This document shows, one piece after another, positions 16,649 through 25,578 of a stretch of 64,000 bases of DNA. Positions within the stretch are counted from its first letter, which is position 1. Each line of letters begins with the position of its first letter. Made by a program: the position numbers and the translations under genes. Source of the stretch: Cytophagaceae bacterium (GTDB lineage Bacteria > Bacteroidota > Bacteroidia > Flavobacteriales > Flavobacteriaceae); the NCBI GenBank assembly GCA_002710685.1, contig PALD01000069.1:62001-126000 (forward strand), written 5' to 3'. Under the pieces are notes generated by a model. It made no database searches. It was not told the DNA's origin and saw only the letters and a list, made by a program, of their open reading frames with translations.

Positions 16649-19088
16649 TTGCAAAAAACAGTTTTCCATTTTGCCAGAAGGCCCTAAAAAGTGGGTCGTC
16701 TACCAAGTATACAAAGCTACCACTGCCCATTCTTTCTTCACCAAAAACCAACGAATTTTTTAAGTCTTCGGTTGCTTTTTTTCCGGCAAATCCCGAAACG
16801 CTTTGTGGCTCATCTATATAGGCCACATTATACCCATCGTCAAGATAGGAGAAACTATCGCTGCCCAGTTTGAGACTGTAATAGGTATCATCATACCCAA
16901 AGGCCAAAGGATGTGTTGTATCTACCTTAGTTTTAAAAATGCTACCGGTTATGAAGTTTTCTACCCGGCTCATCTCGCGCTCTGCGTAAGGGATAAGCAT
17001 GGCACTGGTGTCTTTTTCTTTTTTGTTTTGCTCATTTTTCTTGAGGGAGAATCCATCTTTGCCGGCAAAGGCAGAAACGCCGCCACCTATGGCCACTACC
17101 TTCCCACCATTGCGCACAAAGCTTTTTACCTTGCCCAGCACGGCATCATTCATCATGCCGCCATAATAACCATCTGGCAGGATAAGAATGTCAAAACCAT
17201 CCAGGTTTACGCGGTCAAAATAATCGGTGTCAATCGTGGTGACAGGGTATTGTAAATCTTGCTCAAAGAAATACCAGGTTGCCCCAAAACTCAGCGATGA
17301 GGTTCCTTCTCCTTTTAATAAAGCTACCTTCGGCGGATTAATAAGCTTGATGGATGACGAACCAAAATCTGGTCCTGCTGAAGCAAAACTGGTGGTGGCC
17401 GTGGCCACATGCACTTGATGGTTGTCTGCAATCTGGCTTACTCTTGCCGCAAGGCCATCTATCATCATGTTGTCACTTTTCATAATGATAAGCGTTCCGC
17501 GGTTGTAAGCAACATCACCATTAGTAAATGGCTCTTCGCTAAAACGTACTTTGATGTCATTCTTGATAAGGTCTGCCAAGAATTTTGCGTCGTTTAGGCT
17601 ATTCCAGTTGGCAAAATATCCAGCAGCTCCGGCGGTCAGGTTGTTTGTGATTTTTTTGTTTTCGCTTAAAGCGGAAGTATTCACAAGGCTATTGCTGCCC
17701 ACAGCTTTCAGGCCATAGGCCATGGGTAATGACCAGGATGTGATGTCATACGTGAGCGGCGTGCTCAATTGGGTATCTGGGTCAAAAAGCACTTTTACCA
17801 TGGTGCCCTTAGGTTGATTTGTGCTTACTACGAGTGCGGTGTCATAGTTCATACTGCCGTTTTCCTGACTATTGTATGAATAACCCTTTACGCTTCCGCT
17901 GGAAGTAAATCCATATTTTATTTCATGAATGTCAAGCAGCTGCGTGAGTTCTTTGAGTTTTTCAGGATTTCCCTTGATGACATAGCTTTTATAGCCGGGC
18001 ACTTCCTTGTGAAAGAATTTATGGAACTCGTCATTGAGCTTCTGCACATTTTGAGAAGCAACCTCTATGGTAGAAAGCCCGGTAGTCGTGTGGTGCGCAA
18101 GCCTGTCTTTTAAGGTAAGAACGCTGCCTTCATCTGTCTTGATGCCCAATCCTGCACGGCCATGTCCTGCCTGCTCAAAGGTCATCCCGATGGCGCCCAT
18201 GTAAATAGGATATGTGTCGCCATAACTGGGGTACAGCAGGTCAAAACGTTCTTTGGTAAAATATAACCATCCGTTCTCATCAAAATATTTTGCGTGATTC
18301 TTACCGATCTCCGTTTGAAAATCACGCTGAAAATCTGTGATCACTTCATGAAATGGCTCAGCGGCCGGGGCAAAATAATACGGGTCATTAATACCTTGTT
18401 CATGAAAATCCACATGAATCTGCGGCATCCACTTATTGTACACTTTAATCCTTGCTTTTGATTCTTTTTGCGTGGCCCAGGCCCAGTCGCGGTTCAGGTC
18501 AAAAAGATAATGATTAGGTCTTCCTCCCGGCCAGGGTTCATGATGCTCTGCGGCATCTTGACCTATGTCATACGGTGTAGATTTTACTTGATTGTACCAG
18601 TTGGCATAGCGGTCGCGACCGTCAGGATTTACGCAGGGGTCCATGATGACCACGACATCCTTGAGCCAGTCTTTTTTCTCTGTGATTAATTTATAAATGG
18701 TATTCATTGCGGCCTCCGTACTGCTTGCCTCGTTGCCGTGTACATTATAACTCAACCATACAATAGCTTTGTTTGGTGTGGCGTCACCCGTCACAATACC
18801 TGCATTTTTAAGGTTGTTTGTGCGTATGGTTTCCAGGTTTGTGTGATTTTCAGGAGTGGTGACAATGGCATAGGTCAATGGGCGGCGCTCGTTTGTGCTG
18901 CCATATTCTTGATAGGTCACCCAGTCTGAGTTTGCTGCAACTTGTTTAAAATAGGCCACCACATCTGCGTGGCGGGTAAACTGGTCTCCCAGTTCATAGC
19001 CTAGAAAGTCTGCAGGAGATTGTACGGTCTGCGCTTTCGCGAAAGCGATAACGAAAAGAAAAAGGAATAGCGAGGAAAATTTTGTCAT
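16608..19088 (-). CDS. Secreted M14 zinc carboxypeptidase
   Basis: Exported metallocarboxypeptidase of family M14, 826 residues, signal peptide 1-20 (ending AFAKAQ). The zinc site begins H117-x2-E120 in VHGNEASS, with the third ligand in the QIHVDFHEQG region and the catalytic Glu in IGMTFEQAGHG. The C-terminal third resembles a class-I glutamine-amidotransferase-like fold (FDILILPDGYYGG, GGKVVAIGGG), as in many Bacteroidota M14 proteins. The catalytic domain is intact. It carries a dispersed 16-nt palindrome in the signal-peptide codons. Confidence 0.92.
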   Translation of the reverse strand: MTKFSSLFLFLFVIAFAKAQTVQSPADFLGYELGDQFTRHADVVAYFKQVAANSDWVTYQEYGSTNERRPLTYAIVTTPENHTNLETIRTNNLKNAGIVTGDATPNKAIVWLSYNVHGNEASSTEAAMNTIYKLITEKKDWLKDVVVIMDPCVNPDGRDRYANWYNQVKSTPYDIGQDAAEHHEPWPGGRPNHYLFDLNRDWAWATQKESKARIKVYNKWMPQIHVDFHEQGINDPYYFAPAAEPFHEVITDFQRDFQTEIGKNHAKYFDENGWLYFTKERFDLLYPSYGDTYPIYMGAIGMTFEQAGHGRAGLGIKTDEGSVLTLKDRLAHHTTTGLSTIEVASQNVQKLNDEFHKFFHKEVPGYKSYVIKGNPEKLKELTQLLDIHEIKYGFTSSGSVKGYSYNSQENGSMNYDTALVVSTNQPKGTMVKVLFDPDTQLSTPLTYDITSWSLPMAYGLKAVGSNSLVNTSALSENKKITNNLTAGAAGYFANWNSLNDAKFLADLIKNDIKVRFSEEPFTNGDVAYNRGTLIIMKSDNMMIDGLAARVSQIADNHQVHVATATTSFASAGPDFGSSSIKLINPPKVALLKGEGTSSLSFGATWYFFEQDLQYPVTTIDTDYFDRVNLDGFDILILPDGYYGGMMNDAVLGKVKSFVRNGGKVVAIGGGVSAFAGKDGFSLKKNEQNKKEKDTSAMLIPYAEREMSRVENFITGSIFKTKVDTTHPLAFGYDDTYYSLKLGSDSFSYLDDGYNVAYIDEPQSVSGFAGKKATEDLKNSLVFGEERMGSGSFVYLVDDPLFRAFWQNGKLFFANAIFFVNNNKFIL
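19032..19047. repeat. 16-nt palindrome CGCTTTCGCGAAAGCG in a signal peptide
   Basis: Perfect palindrome coding AFAKA at the signal peptidase region of the M14 gene. Confidence 0.75.
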
Positions 19089-19186
19089 GGTCGTAAGGAA
19101 TATAGTGCTAAAGCTACTAAAAACCCCAGTAATTTAGAATACCTGAATTAACGTAACTTTAGCCAAGCAACACAAGCCCCATCTCT

Positions 19187-19194
19187 TAAATTTG
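19187..19194 (+). promoter_or_regulatory. -7 box of bshC
   Basis: TAAATTTG, 17 nt before the start. No TTG at the expected spacing. Confidence 0.55.
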
Positions 19195-19211
19195 TGGCCT
19201 AATATATTTAC

Positions 19212-20816
19212 ATGCCCATTTATAAAATTCCTTATCGCGAAACCGGTTATTTTTCACGGCTCATCTGTGACTTTCTTGATGAGAACAAACAGGTCAAACC
19301 GTTCTACCATAGGTTTCAAAAATTAGGGGATTTTAAGGCACAGATTGATGAAAAGTCCAGCTTTTCAGATGTTAATAGAAAGGTTTTAGTGGAGGTTCTT
19401 AAAAGGCAATACACAAAGCTAGATGCCTCCGAAACCCTTGCACATATTGAGTTATTGGCAAATGCCAATACATTTACGGTAACCACGGGGCATCAACTTA
19501 ACCTTTTTACTGGTCCGCTGTATTTTTTATACAAGATCATCGATACGGTTACGCTTTCGCGAAAGCTTAAAGCACAGTATCCCGAGTGTGATTTTGTGCC
19601 CGTGTACTGGATGGCGACAGAGGATCACGATTTTGATGAAATCAATCACTTTCGTTTACACGGAAAGAATTTTGCATGGAACAAAACCGGAGTTGAGGAC
19701 AATGATAAAGGCGCGGTAGGGCATTTTGACACTGAAGGTTTGAAGGCTGTTTATGAGCAGTTTTGTGCAGAATTAGGTTCTACAGATAGGGCAAAGACAC
19801 TCTGCGAACTTTTTGAAAACGCTTATTTAAAGCACGATAATCTTGCAGAAGCTACGCGTTATTTAGCGCATCAGTTATTTGGAAAATATGGCCTGGTCAT
19901 CATAGATGCAGATAATCATGACTTAAAGAAGCTTTTCATCCCGCAAATGAAAGCGGAACTTACTGCAAATGATTCGCATGAAGTTGTTACGGCTTCCACA
20001 CAAAAATTGGAAGAAGCGGGCTATAATTCGCAAGTGCATCCACGCGAAATCAACTTGTTTTATCTGGATAATGAGTTGCGTGAGCGTATTGTAAAACAGG
20101 ATGGTAAGTATTTTGTAAACACCACACAACTGGAATTCACAGAGGAAGAATTGCTCACTGAATTAGAAAATGCTCCAGAGAAATTCAGTCCCAATGTAAT
20201 TATGCGACCGCTGTATCAAGAAGTGATTTTACCTAATTTATGTTACATAGGCGGTGGCGGTGAGCTGGCATATTGGTTACAGCTTAAGGCGAATTTTGGG
20301 CGGGCTGAGGTTCCTTTTCCTATTTTGATGTTACGTAATTCTGTATTGTTGATTACCGAAAAGCAATTTGCAAAAGCTGAGAAATTGGGCATTTCCATAA
20401 AAGATATGTTCTTGCCGCAGAATGATTTGGTCAATCAGAAAATCAGGAAAATCTCAAATATTGATATCGACTTTACTGAGCAGAAGGAACATCTGGTAAA
20501 ACAGTTTGAGGAAATGTATGCTATAGCAGAGCAAACTGATAAAAGTTTCCTAGGAGCAGTAAAAGCGCAGGAAGTAAAACAACTTAAAGGTCTTGACCAT
20601 CTTGAAAAGCGATTGCTTAAAGCGCAAAAACGCAAACTGGGTGACCATGTAAAACGCATGACCGACTTGCAAAACGAGCTTTTCCCTTCATCAAATTTGC
20701 AAGAGCGTGTGATGAACTTTTCAGAATTCTATATGGAATATGGAGAAGATTTAATCCCAATGCTTCTAGATAACCTCGACCCGCTAGAAGATGGGTTTAC
20801 GGTGATGGTGGTATAA
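19212..20816 (+). CDS. bshC: Bacillithiol biosynthesis cysteine-adding enzyme BshC
   Basis: Last enzyme of bacillithiol synthesis: adds cysteine to glucosaminyl-malate. The 534-residue protein has the conserved nucleotide-fold segments TTGHQLNLFTGPLYFLYKI, FVPVYWMATEDHDFDEINH and RPLYQEVILPN (the last near residue 322) with a C-terminal coiled coil (about 400-490). BshA and BshB are not in the window. The redox partner YtxJ at 46.2 kb supports an active bacillithiol system. Lone gene with its own -7 box. A dispersed palindrome lies within the coding sequence at 19553-19566. Confidence 0.96.
   Translation: MPIYKIPYRETGYFSRLICDFLDENKQVKPFYHRFQKLGDFKAQIDEKSSFSDVNRKVLVEVLKRQYTKLDASETLAHIELLANANTFTVTTGHQLNLFTGPLYFLYKIIDTVTLSRKLKAQYPECDFVPVYWMATEDHDFDEINHFRLHGKNFAWNKTGVEDNDKGAVGHFDTEGLKAVYEQFCAELGSTDRAKTLCELFENAYLKHDNLAEATRYLAHQLFGKYGLVIIDADNHDLKKLFIPQMKAELTANDSHEVVTASTQKLEEAGYNSQVHPREINLFYLDNELRERIVKQDGKYFVNTTQLEFTEEELLTELENAPEKFSPNVIMRPLYQEVILPNLCYIGGGGELAYWLQLKANFGRAEVPFPILMLRNSVLLITEKQFAKAEKLGISIKDMFLPQNDLVNQKIRKISNIDIDFTEQKEHLVKQFEEMYAIAEQTDKSFLGAVKAQEVKQLKGLDHLEKRLLKAQKRKLGDHVKRMTDLQNELFPSSNLQERVMNFSEFYMEYGEDLIPMLLDNLDPLEDGFTVMVV
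19553..19566. repeat. Palindrome GCTTTCGCGAAAGC inside bshC
   Basis: Read as L-S-R-K-L, the third frame used by this palindrome among the copies here. Confidence 0.7.
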
Positions 20817-20859
20817 AGGTCACATCGGAATAATTCAGCGTTTTTTATACGATTTTGAG

Positions 20860-20880
20860 ATGCTGAATTAAGTTCAGCAT
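20860..20880. repeat. Hairpin repeat between bshC and crtZ
   Basis: ATGCTGAA and its complement TTCAGCAT around a 5-nt TTAAG loop, followed by GACG. From memory this GATGCTGAA...TTCAGCATGAC form is widespread in Flavobacteriia genomes as an intergenic repeat; only one copy is seen here. It lies between convergent genes and may end transcription. Confidence 0.6.
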
Positions 20881-20901
20881 GACGAATGTGAATTAATTCT
20901 T

Positions 20902-20917
20902 TTTGGCGAAAGCCAAA
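20902..20917. repeat. Dispersed hairpin TTTGGC-GAAA-GCCAAA directly behind the crtZ stop
   Basis: Ends 2 nt from the crtZ stop codon (minus strand). On the plus strand the loop is a GNRA-type GAAA. Confidence 0.8.
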
Positions 20918-20919
20918 AA

Positions 20920-21369
20920 CTACTTTTTAAAATACTTCAACGGCGGTACGAGCATCCCAAAACATTCTCCTTCTTCTTTGCCCAAGTGTTTGTGGTGAAT
21001 TTTGTGTGCGCGGCGCACACCTTTTGAATACCAGTTATTGGCATTGCGAAAAAGCTTGAAACGCTGGTGGATAAAAATGTCATGTACAAAAAAGTATGCC
21101 ATACCATAAGCGAAAATCCCAAGGCCAATGGGCAAGCCAACCCACACATTTTCATATTGCCACAGTAGAAAGCAACCGATGCTTACCAATGCGTAAAAAA
21201 TAAAGAAGAAGTCGTTTTTTTCCCACCACGAGCCGTGGTCTTTGTGGTGATGGTCACGGTGCAAGGTCCATAAAAAGCCGTGCATTACAAACTTGTGCGT
21301 GAACCACGCCATGAATTCCATGATGCAGAAGGTGGTCAAAAAAACCAGTATCCAGAGTAAAATTTGCAT
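20920..21369 (-). CDS. crtZ: Beta-carotene hydroxylase CrtZ
   Basis: Integral-membrane di-iron hydroxylase of the fatty-acid-hydroxylase family that adds hydroxyls to beta-ionone rings, giving zeaxanthin. The 149-residue protein has four histidine boxes: HKFVMHG, HRDHHHKDHG, HDIFIHQRF and RAHKIHHKH. Membrane segments lie between them. Last gene of the crtI-crtB-crtZ operon, 1 nt after crtB, so co-translated. No lycopene cyclase is present in this cluster. Confidence 0.94.
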   Translation of the reverse strand: MQILLWILVFLTTFCIMEFMAWFTHKFVMHGFLWTLHRDHHHKDHGSWWEKNDFFFIFYALVSIGCFLLWQYENVWVGLPIGLGIFAYGMAYFFVHDIFIHQRFKLFRNANNWYSKGVRRAHKIHHKHLGKEEGECFGMLVPPLKYFKK

Positions 21370-21370
21370 T

Positions 21371-22210
21371 TTAAATCAGGTTTAGTCGGTATTTTACATA
21401 GCTGCGGGCCAGTAAAGATGCTTTTACATAATTAGGCACGCGTATACGCGCATTTTTGATATCCATGGATGGTGTGCTCTTTAGCTTGCTCAACAATTTC
21501 TTGTAGTAGCGGTATGCCGTATATACACCAAACTTAGCTTCAACCGGCAATTTACAAATACCGGCCAAGCCTTTTGCAAAGTCGGCTTCGATTTCCTGTA
21601 TGATTTTTTGCTTGGAGTTTTCGTCCAGTTCGTTGAGATTGGTATTGGGAAAGTAGGTTCTGCTCAACTCCTCAAAATCTGCTTTTAGGTCGCGTAAGAA
21701 ATTCACTTTTTGAAACGCCGAGCCTAAGCTCATCGCGCATTCTTTCAGTTCGTCATATTTCTCACGGTCACCTTTTACAAAAACGGTAAGGCACATAAGC
21801 CCAACAACATCTGCAGAACCATAAATGTATTCTTTATATTCTGCATCTGTGAGGTAATCGCTTTTTGTCAAATCCAGCCGCATGCTTTTCATGAAGGCAT
21901 CCACAAGATGTTTATCAATACCATATTTATGGTAGGTATGTTGAAAGGAATTGAGAATAGGGTTCAGGCTTATTTTATCTTCAAGGGCATTTTTTAAATC
22001 TTGTTCAAAACGCTCAAAAAGCACTTTTTTATCATAATCATGAAAGCTATCAACGATTTCGTCAGCAAAGCGTACAAAGCCGTAAATATTATGTATGTCC
22101 TGGCGAATGCTGGGTGCCAGCATCTGTGTGGCCGTTGAAAAAGACGTGCTGTACGACTTGGTCACGGTCTTGCTGCAGATTAGAGAAACGGAATCAAAAA
22201 TTTCTTTCAT
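21371..22210 (-). CDS. crtB: Phytoene synthase CrtB
   Basis: Condenses two geranylgeranyl diphosphates to phytoene. The 279-residue protein has the first Asp-rich motif in YGFVRFADEIVDSFHDYD and the second in AFQKVNFLRDLKADFEELSRTYFP, plus the YIYGSADVVGLM active-site segment. The start is 2 nt after the crtI stop and 1 nt separates its own stop from crtZ, so the operon is very compact. Confidence 0.96.
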   Translation of the reverse strand: MKEIFDSVSLICSKTVTKSYSTSFSTATQMLAPSIRQDIHNIYGFVRFADEIVDSFHDYDKKVLFERFEQDLKNALEDKISLNPILNSFQHTYHKYGIDKHLVDAFMKSMRLDLTKSDYLTDAEYKEYIYGSADVVGLMCLTVFVKGDREKYDELKECAMSLGSAFQKVNFLRDLKADFEELSRTYFPNTNLNELDENSKQKIIQEIEADFAKGLAGICKLPVEAKFGVYTAYRYYKKLLSKLKSTPSMDIKNARIRVPNYVKASLLARSYVKYRLNLI

Positions 22211-22212
22211 AG

Positions 22213-23673
22213 CTAGTTGTTCTTTGCAATCAATCCTGCCACAAGTTTCCCTGAAATCAGCGATGGTGGAACCCCGGGCCCCGGTACTGTAAGTTGACCG
22301 GTGAAGAAGAGATTTTCAACTTTTTTGCTTTTCAGTTTTGGTCTTAAAAAAGCCGTTTGCAACAAGGTGTTTGCCATTCCGTAGGCATTGCCTTTGTAAG
22401 AATTATAGTCTTTTACAAAGTCATTGACACAAAATGATTCTTTAAATATAATATTTTCCCGCACGTTTTGCGTGGTCAATTTTTCAAACCTATCCATGAT
22501 GATTTCAAAATATTGCCCGCGCAATTGCGGCGTATCTTCAAGTCCTGGCGCCAGGGGAATCAAGAAAATCCCCGCCTCGGCACCTTCAGGTGCAACAGAA
22601 TTATCGGTTTTTGATGGGAAACTTGCATAAAACAAGGGTTCATCTGGCCACGCGGCTTCGTCATAAATAGCACGCGCATGTTTCTCAAAATCCACATCAA
22701 AAAACAAGGTGTGGTGCTCTACGTTTTTAATTTTTTGGCTAAAGCCCACATAAAACAGTAGGGAAGAAGGAGCAAAGGTTTTTTTCTCCCAGTAACTCTC
22801 GCTGTATTGTCTGCGCTTTCGCGGAAGCAACTGCTCTGTATGATGATAGTCTGCACCGCTGAGTATGATGTCTGCAAGGATTTCTTTTCCATTTATTTTG
22901 ATACCGTACGCATTTCCGTCACGTTCCAGGATTTCTTCAACAGGTGAAGAAATCTGAAATTTCACGCCTAAATCTTGTGCTAATTGTACCATGCCATCCA
23001 CCACTTGAAACATGCCACCCTGGGGGTGAAATGTGCCGTAGCCAAAATCAGCATAGTTCATAAAACTGTAAAAAGCCGGAGTGTTGCTGGGCTTTGCGCC
23101 TAGAAACAACACGGGGAATTCCAGTATGGCAACCAACTTTGGATTGTCAAAGCTTTTACGCACTTCTTTGCTAATCGTGCTAAAAAAGCTACCCAGTTTT
23201 TTAATTGTCGTCGGGGTAATCAATTCTAATGGAGAAACACCCGGGCGGTACACTAAATCCTTGATGGCAATCTCATAATTGTCTGCAGCCTCATCAATAA
23301 ATTTCTGAAGTTTTGCAGCGCTACCAGGTTCTTCTTTTTCAAATTCTTCTTTAATCTTATCAAGAGTGTCACCAATGGTCAAATAATCGTCAACCCCAAA
23401 ATACACGCGATACGCCGGCCCTAATTTTTCTAAGGTGTAAAAATCTTCAGGCTTTTTGCCAAAATCATTAAAAAACCGCTCAAACACATCGGGCATCCAG
23501 TACCAGGTAGGCCCCATGTCAAAGGTAAAACCATCTCTTTTCAGTTGGCGTGCGCGGCCTCCCAGGGTTTTGTTTTTTTCATACACGGTTACCTCGTTGC
23601 CATCTTGCGCGAGATAGCAAGCGGCTGCTATTGCTGAAAACCCAGAACCTATCACAGCAATTTTTTTACCCAT
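22213..23673 (-). CDS. crtI: Phytoene desaturase CrtI
   Basis: FAD-dependent desaturase that converts phytoene to lycopene (or a neurosporene-type intermediate). The dinucleotide fold is at the N-terminus (IAVIGSGFSAIAAACYLAQDG), the family C-terminal signature LFFTGQLTVPGPGVPPSLISG closes the protein. ATG at 23673 starts MGKKIAVIGSG; the frame is open a further 16 codons but these overlap the upstream regulator and do not match the family. The start overlaps the merR stop by 8 nt, so the regulator and enzymes are one transcription unit. Confidence 0.95.
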   Translation of the reverse strand: MGKKIAVIGSGFSAIAAACYLAQDGNEVTVYEKNKTLGGRARQLKRDGFTFDMGPTWYWMPDVFERFFNDFGKKPEDFYTLEKLGPAYRVYFGVDDYLTIGDTLDKIKEEFEKEEPGSAAKLQKFIDEAADNYEIAIKDLVYRPGVSPLELITPTTIKKLGSFFSTISKEVRKSFDNPKLVAILEFPVLFLGAKPSNTPAFYSFMNYADFGYGTFHPQGGMFQVVDGMVQLAQDLGVKFQISSPVEEILERDGNAYGIKINGKEILADIILSGADYHHTEQLLPRKRRQYSESYWEKKTFAPSSLLFYVGFSQKIKNVEHHTLFFDVDFEKHARAIYDEAAWPDEPLFYASFPSKTDNSVAPEGAEAGIFLIPLAPGLEDTPQLRGQYFEIIMDRFEKLTTQNVRENIIFKESFCVNDFVKDYNSYKGNAYGMANTLLQTAFLRPKLKSKKVENLFFTGQLTVPGPGVPPSLISGKLVAGLIAKNN

Positions 23674-24574
23674 TATCAAGTGTTTTTGCAAATTTTTCAA
23701 TCGATTCAAAAACCTTGGCATTGCCGGGTAGGTGGGTTGTTTCTTCCGTGATGGCTTTTCTTCCTAGCATGTACAAGGGTAATTTATTTGTATTGAGGGT
23801 GTTGTTGAATGCCTGTGCATATTCTGTGATACTGGTTTCGGGTTGTATGGTTAGATACGTAACAAAGCGGGTCTCTGGATGATTTTTTGCAAAATATTCA
23901 AGGCTCTCGACCTGGATGTTCTGCCCCAGGTACACGACGGGATACCCTGCTGTCGTAATTTTATAGTTTATGTACATGAGCCCCAGCTCATGTATTTCAT
24001 TGAGTGGTAGGTACAGGACAAAGAATTTATGGGCAAGTTCGGGTTTTGGGCCAGGGCATTTCTCTATTTCAAGCAAAAGTTTTTGCATGATAAGGTTTGA
24101 GATAAAATGCTCATGCGCGGGGCTGATGGTATCTGTCTGCCACAACATGCCTATTTCATTCAACAACGGAATGAAGATTTTGGTGAAAACCATATCAAAA
24201 CCATGCCTTTCCTTAGCCTTAAAAAAAGTGTTGTCAAAGAGCCCCCGGTCAAAGTTGAGCATGGACATTTTAAGGTCATTGATGGTGCCGGGGTATTGTT
24301 TTTCTTTTTTGGCTGTAGCCAAATCACGCACTTTCTCAGCAATCTCATCATTTGATAGTTTGGCTATTTTACTGATTTTATAATTGTTATCCAGTAAAAA
24401 AGAAACGTTGAGCAACTTCTGTAAATCTGTGGTAGAATATGTGCGGATGTTGGTATCCGTGCGGTCTGGTTGCAGCAAGTGGTAGCGCTTTTCCCAGATA
24501 CGTATGGTGTGGGCCTTAATGCCGCCCAGGGTTTCCAGGTCTTTGATGCTAAATATGGTCTTTACCGGCTGCAT
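23666..24574 (-). CDS. MerR-family regulator with B12-binding domain (CarH-like)
   Basis: A 302-residue regulator. MerR winged helix-turn-helix (about 8-75: IKAHTIRIWEKRYHLLQPDRT). A four-helix middle section and a cobalamin domain (about 180-290) follow. The CarH adenosylcobalamin light-sensing residues are there: W145, E155-H156 with the W-x9-EH spacing, and the axial-ligand motif E193-x-H195-x-x-G198. It begins the transcript with crtI-crtB-crtZ, its natural target. Known CarH proteins are dark repressors of carotenoid genes; light would release it here. Its own promoter contains a 7-bp palindrome in the spacer. Confidence 0.85.
   Translation of the reverse strand: MQPVKTIFSIKDLETLGGIKAHTIRIWEKRYHLLQPDRTDTNIRTYSTTDLQKLLNVSFLLDNNYKISKIAKLSNDEIAEKVRDLATAKKEKQYPGTINDLKMSMLNFDRGLFDNTFFKAKERHGFDMVFTKIFIPLLNEIGMLWQTDTISPAHEHFISNLIMQKLLLEIEKCPGPKPELAHKFFVLYLPLNEIHELGLMYINYKITTAGYPVVYLGQNIQVESLEYFAKNHPETRFVTYLTIQPETSITEYAQAFNNTLNTNKLPLYMLGRKAITEETTHLPGNAKVFESIEKFAKTLDNG
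24308..24323. repeat. Dispersed hairpin TTTGGC-TGTA-GCCAAA inside the CarH-like gene
   Basis: Encodes LATAKK on the minus strand, near codon 87. Confidence 0.7.
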
Positions 24575-24599
24575 TTGAGGTTAGGTATTTATCGGTACT

Positions 24600-24607
24600 C
24601 AAATTTA
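24600..24607 (-). promoter_or_regulatory. -7 box of the regulator-carotenoid operon
   Basis: TAAATTTG on the minus strand, 25 nt before the start of the CarH-like gene. The TTG element is not clear. Confidence 0.6.
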
Positions 24608-24615
24608 GACGTTTT

Positions 24616-24630
24616 GTTTAATTATTAAAC
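24616..24630. promoter_or_regulatory. Candidate operator for the CarH-like regulator
   Basis: Perfect 7-bp palindrome GTTTAAT-T-ATTAAAC placed 8 nt upstream of the -7 box, in the region between -7 and -33 where MerR-family proteins bind. Assignment is inference. Confidence 0.45.
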
Positions 24631-24731
24631 AGGAAGATTGAACAAAATGTAAAGTTTAGGTTTTTGTTAACGGGTCTAAAAAGCCCTAACAGGCTTAAAG
24701 CCTTTGAGGTCCAATAAATTGGTGTAAAATT

Positions 24732-25469
24732 TTACATCATAGACAGCATCGCCACAGCCATAATAATCATCACGGCATTTTCAATAAACGTAGCTTCGGT
24801 CATGGGGAGTTTGAGGGCCGTGCCCAGGCAGGCACATTGTATGCTCTTTTTGTCCAGCAAAGTTCTGGTTACGCCAAAGGTCGTGATTCCTAAAATCACC
24901 AATGTTGCCATAAGCGCAATGGTAATTTCAAAACGCATCAAGAACATCAGGCCAAGTGCCGTCTCAATAAATGGATAGATTTTGCCATAGGCTGGTAAGG
25001 CTTTTGCCAAAGGGTCATACATGCTAAACGATTCTGGGAAACCTCTTAAGTCCAGCATTTTAAAAAAGCTGAAAACAATGTAAAAAAGTCCCATAAAATC
25101 AAGCATAAAATCACCTGTACTCCACGGATTGATATTCATTAAAACCGAAGCCGTCCCGATATAAAAGAAAATCAAGAACAGGGGTTTAAGCTGTTGCCAT
25201 TTTGATTTTTCTTCTTCCATATCCATCGACATGGTGTGGCCAGTGTGATTGCCAAAAACGTTATCAGTCTTTTCAGTAACCGTGTATTTCTCGGGCAATG
25301 CTTTTTGCAGTGTGGCGGTTTCAATATGATGGTGCATCTTGATGGTCGCCTCACTGTTTTCAAGATTTACATCAGCATGTTCAACACCGTCAATGGCATT
25401 CAGTTTATTTTCCACGGAAGTGCGGCAGCCATTGCACGTCATCCCGGTAACTGTATAGGTATGTGTCAT
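24732..25469 (-). CDS. HMA-domain protein fused to a MauE/DoxX-like membrane domain
   Basis: A 245-residue protein. Residues 1-65 are a heavy-metal-associated domain with metal site MTCNGC, followed by a His/Met-rich linker (HHH, GHTMSMDMEEE), then four membrane helices of the MauE/DoxX type with a CACLGTALKLP segment before the last helix. Such fusions are known as redox-associated membrane proteins near metal genes. ATG at 25469 gives the HMA start MTHTYTVTGMTCNGC; the frame is open seven codons further. Last gene of the copper island. Not a P-type ATPase: no phosphorylation motif. Confidence 0.85.
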   Translation of the reverse strand: MTHTYTVTGMTCNGCRTSVENKLNAIDGVEHADVNLENSEATIKMHHHIETATLQKALPEKYTVTEKTDNVFGNHTGHTMSMDMEEEKSKWQQLKPLFLIFFYIGTASVLMNINPWSTGDFMLDFMGLFYIVFSFFKMLDLRGFPESFSMYDPLAKALPAYGKIYPFIETALGLMFLMRFEITIALMATLVILGITTFGVTRTLLDKKSIQCACLGTALKLPMTEATFIENAVMIIMAVAMLSMM

Positions 25470-25520
25470 TTTATTATATGCTTTAAGCAATAAGCCCTAG
25501 GCTTTTACCTTTGATAATCA

Positions 25521-25556
25521 AAAATTAAAAACCCAGAACTGGCCTGGGTTTTTAGT
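25521..25556 (-). terminator. Terminator of the copper-storage gene
   Basis: An 8-bp stem (25529-25536 with 25544-25551) with a T-tail on the minus strand, 23 nt after the csp stop. Confidence 0.75.
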
Positions 25557-25578
25557 CGTTTGCTTGGCGCGGAAATTA

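Noticed and set aside
25506..25513. TACCTTTG on the plus strand, a perfect -7 match
   Set aside because: The only gene on that side runs in the opposite direction and a terminator follows after 15 nt, so it is likely a chance match.
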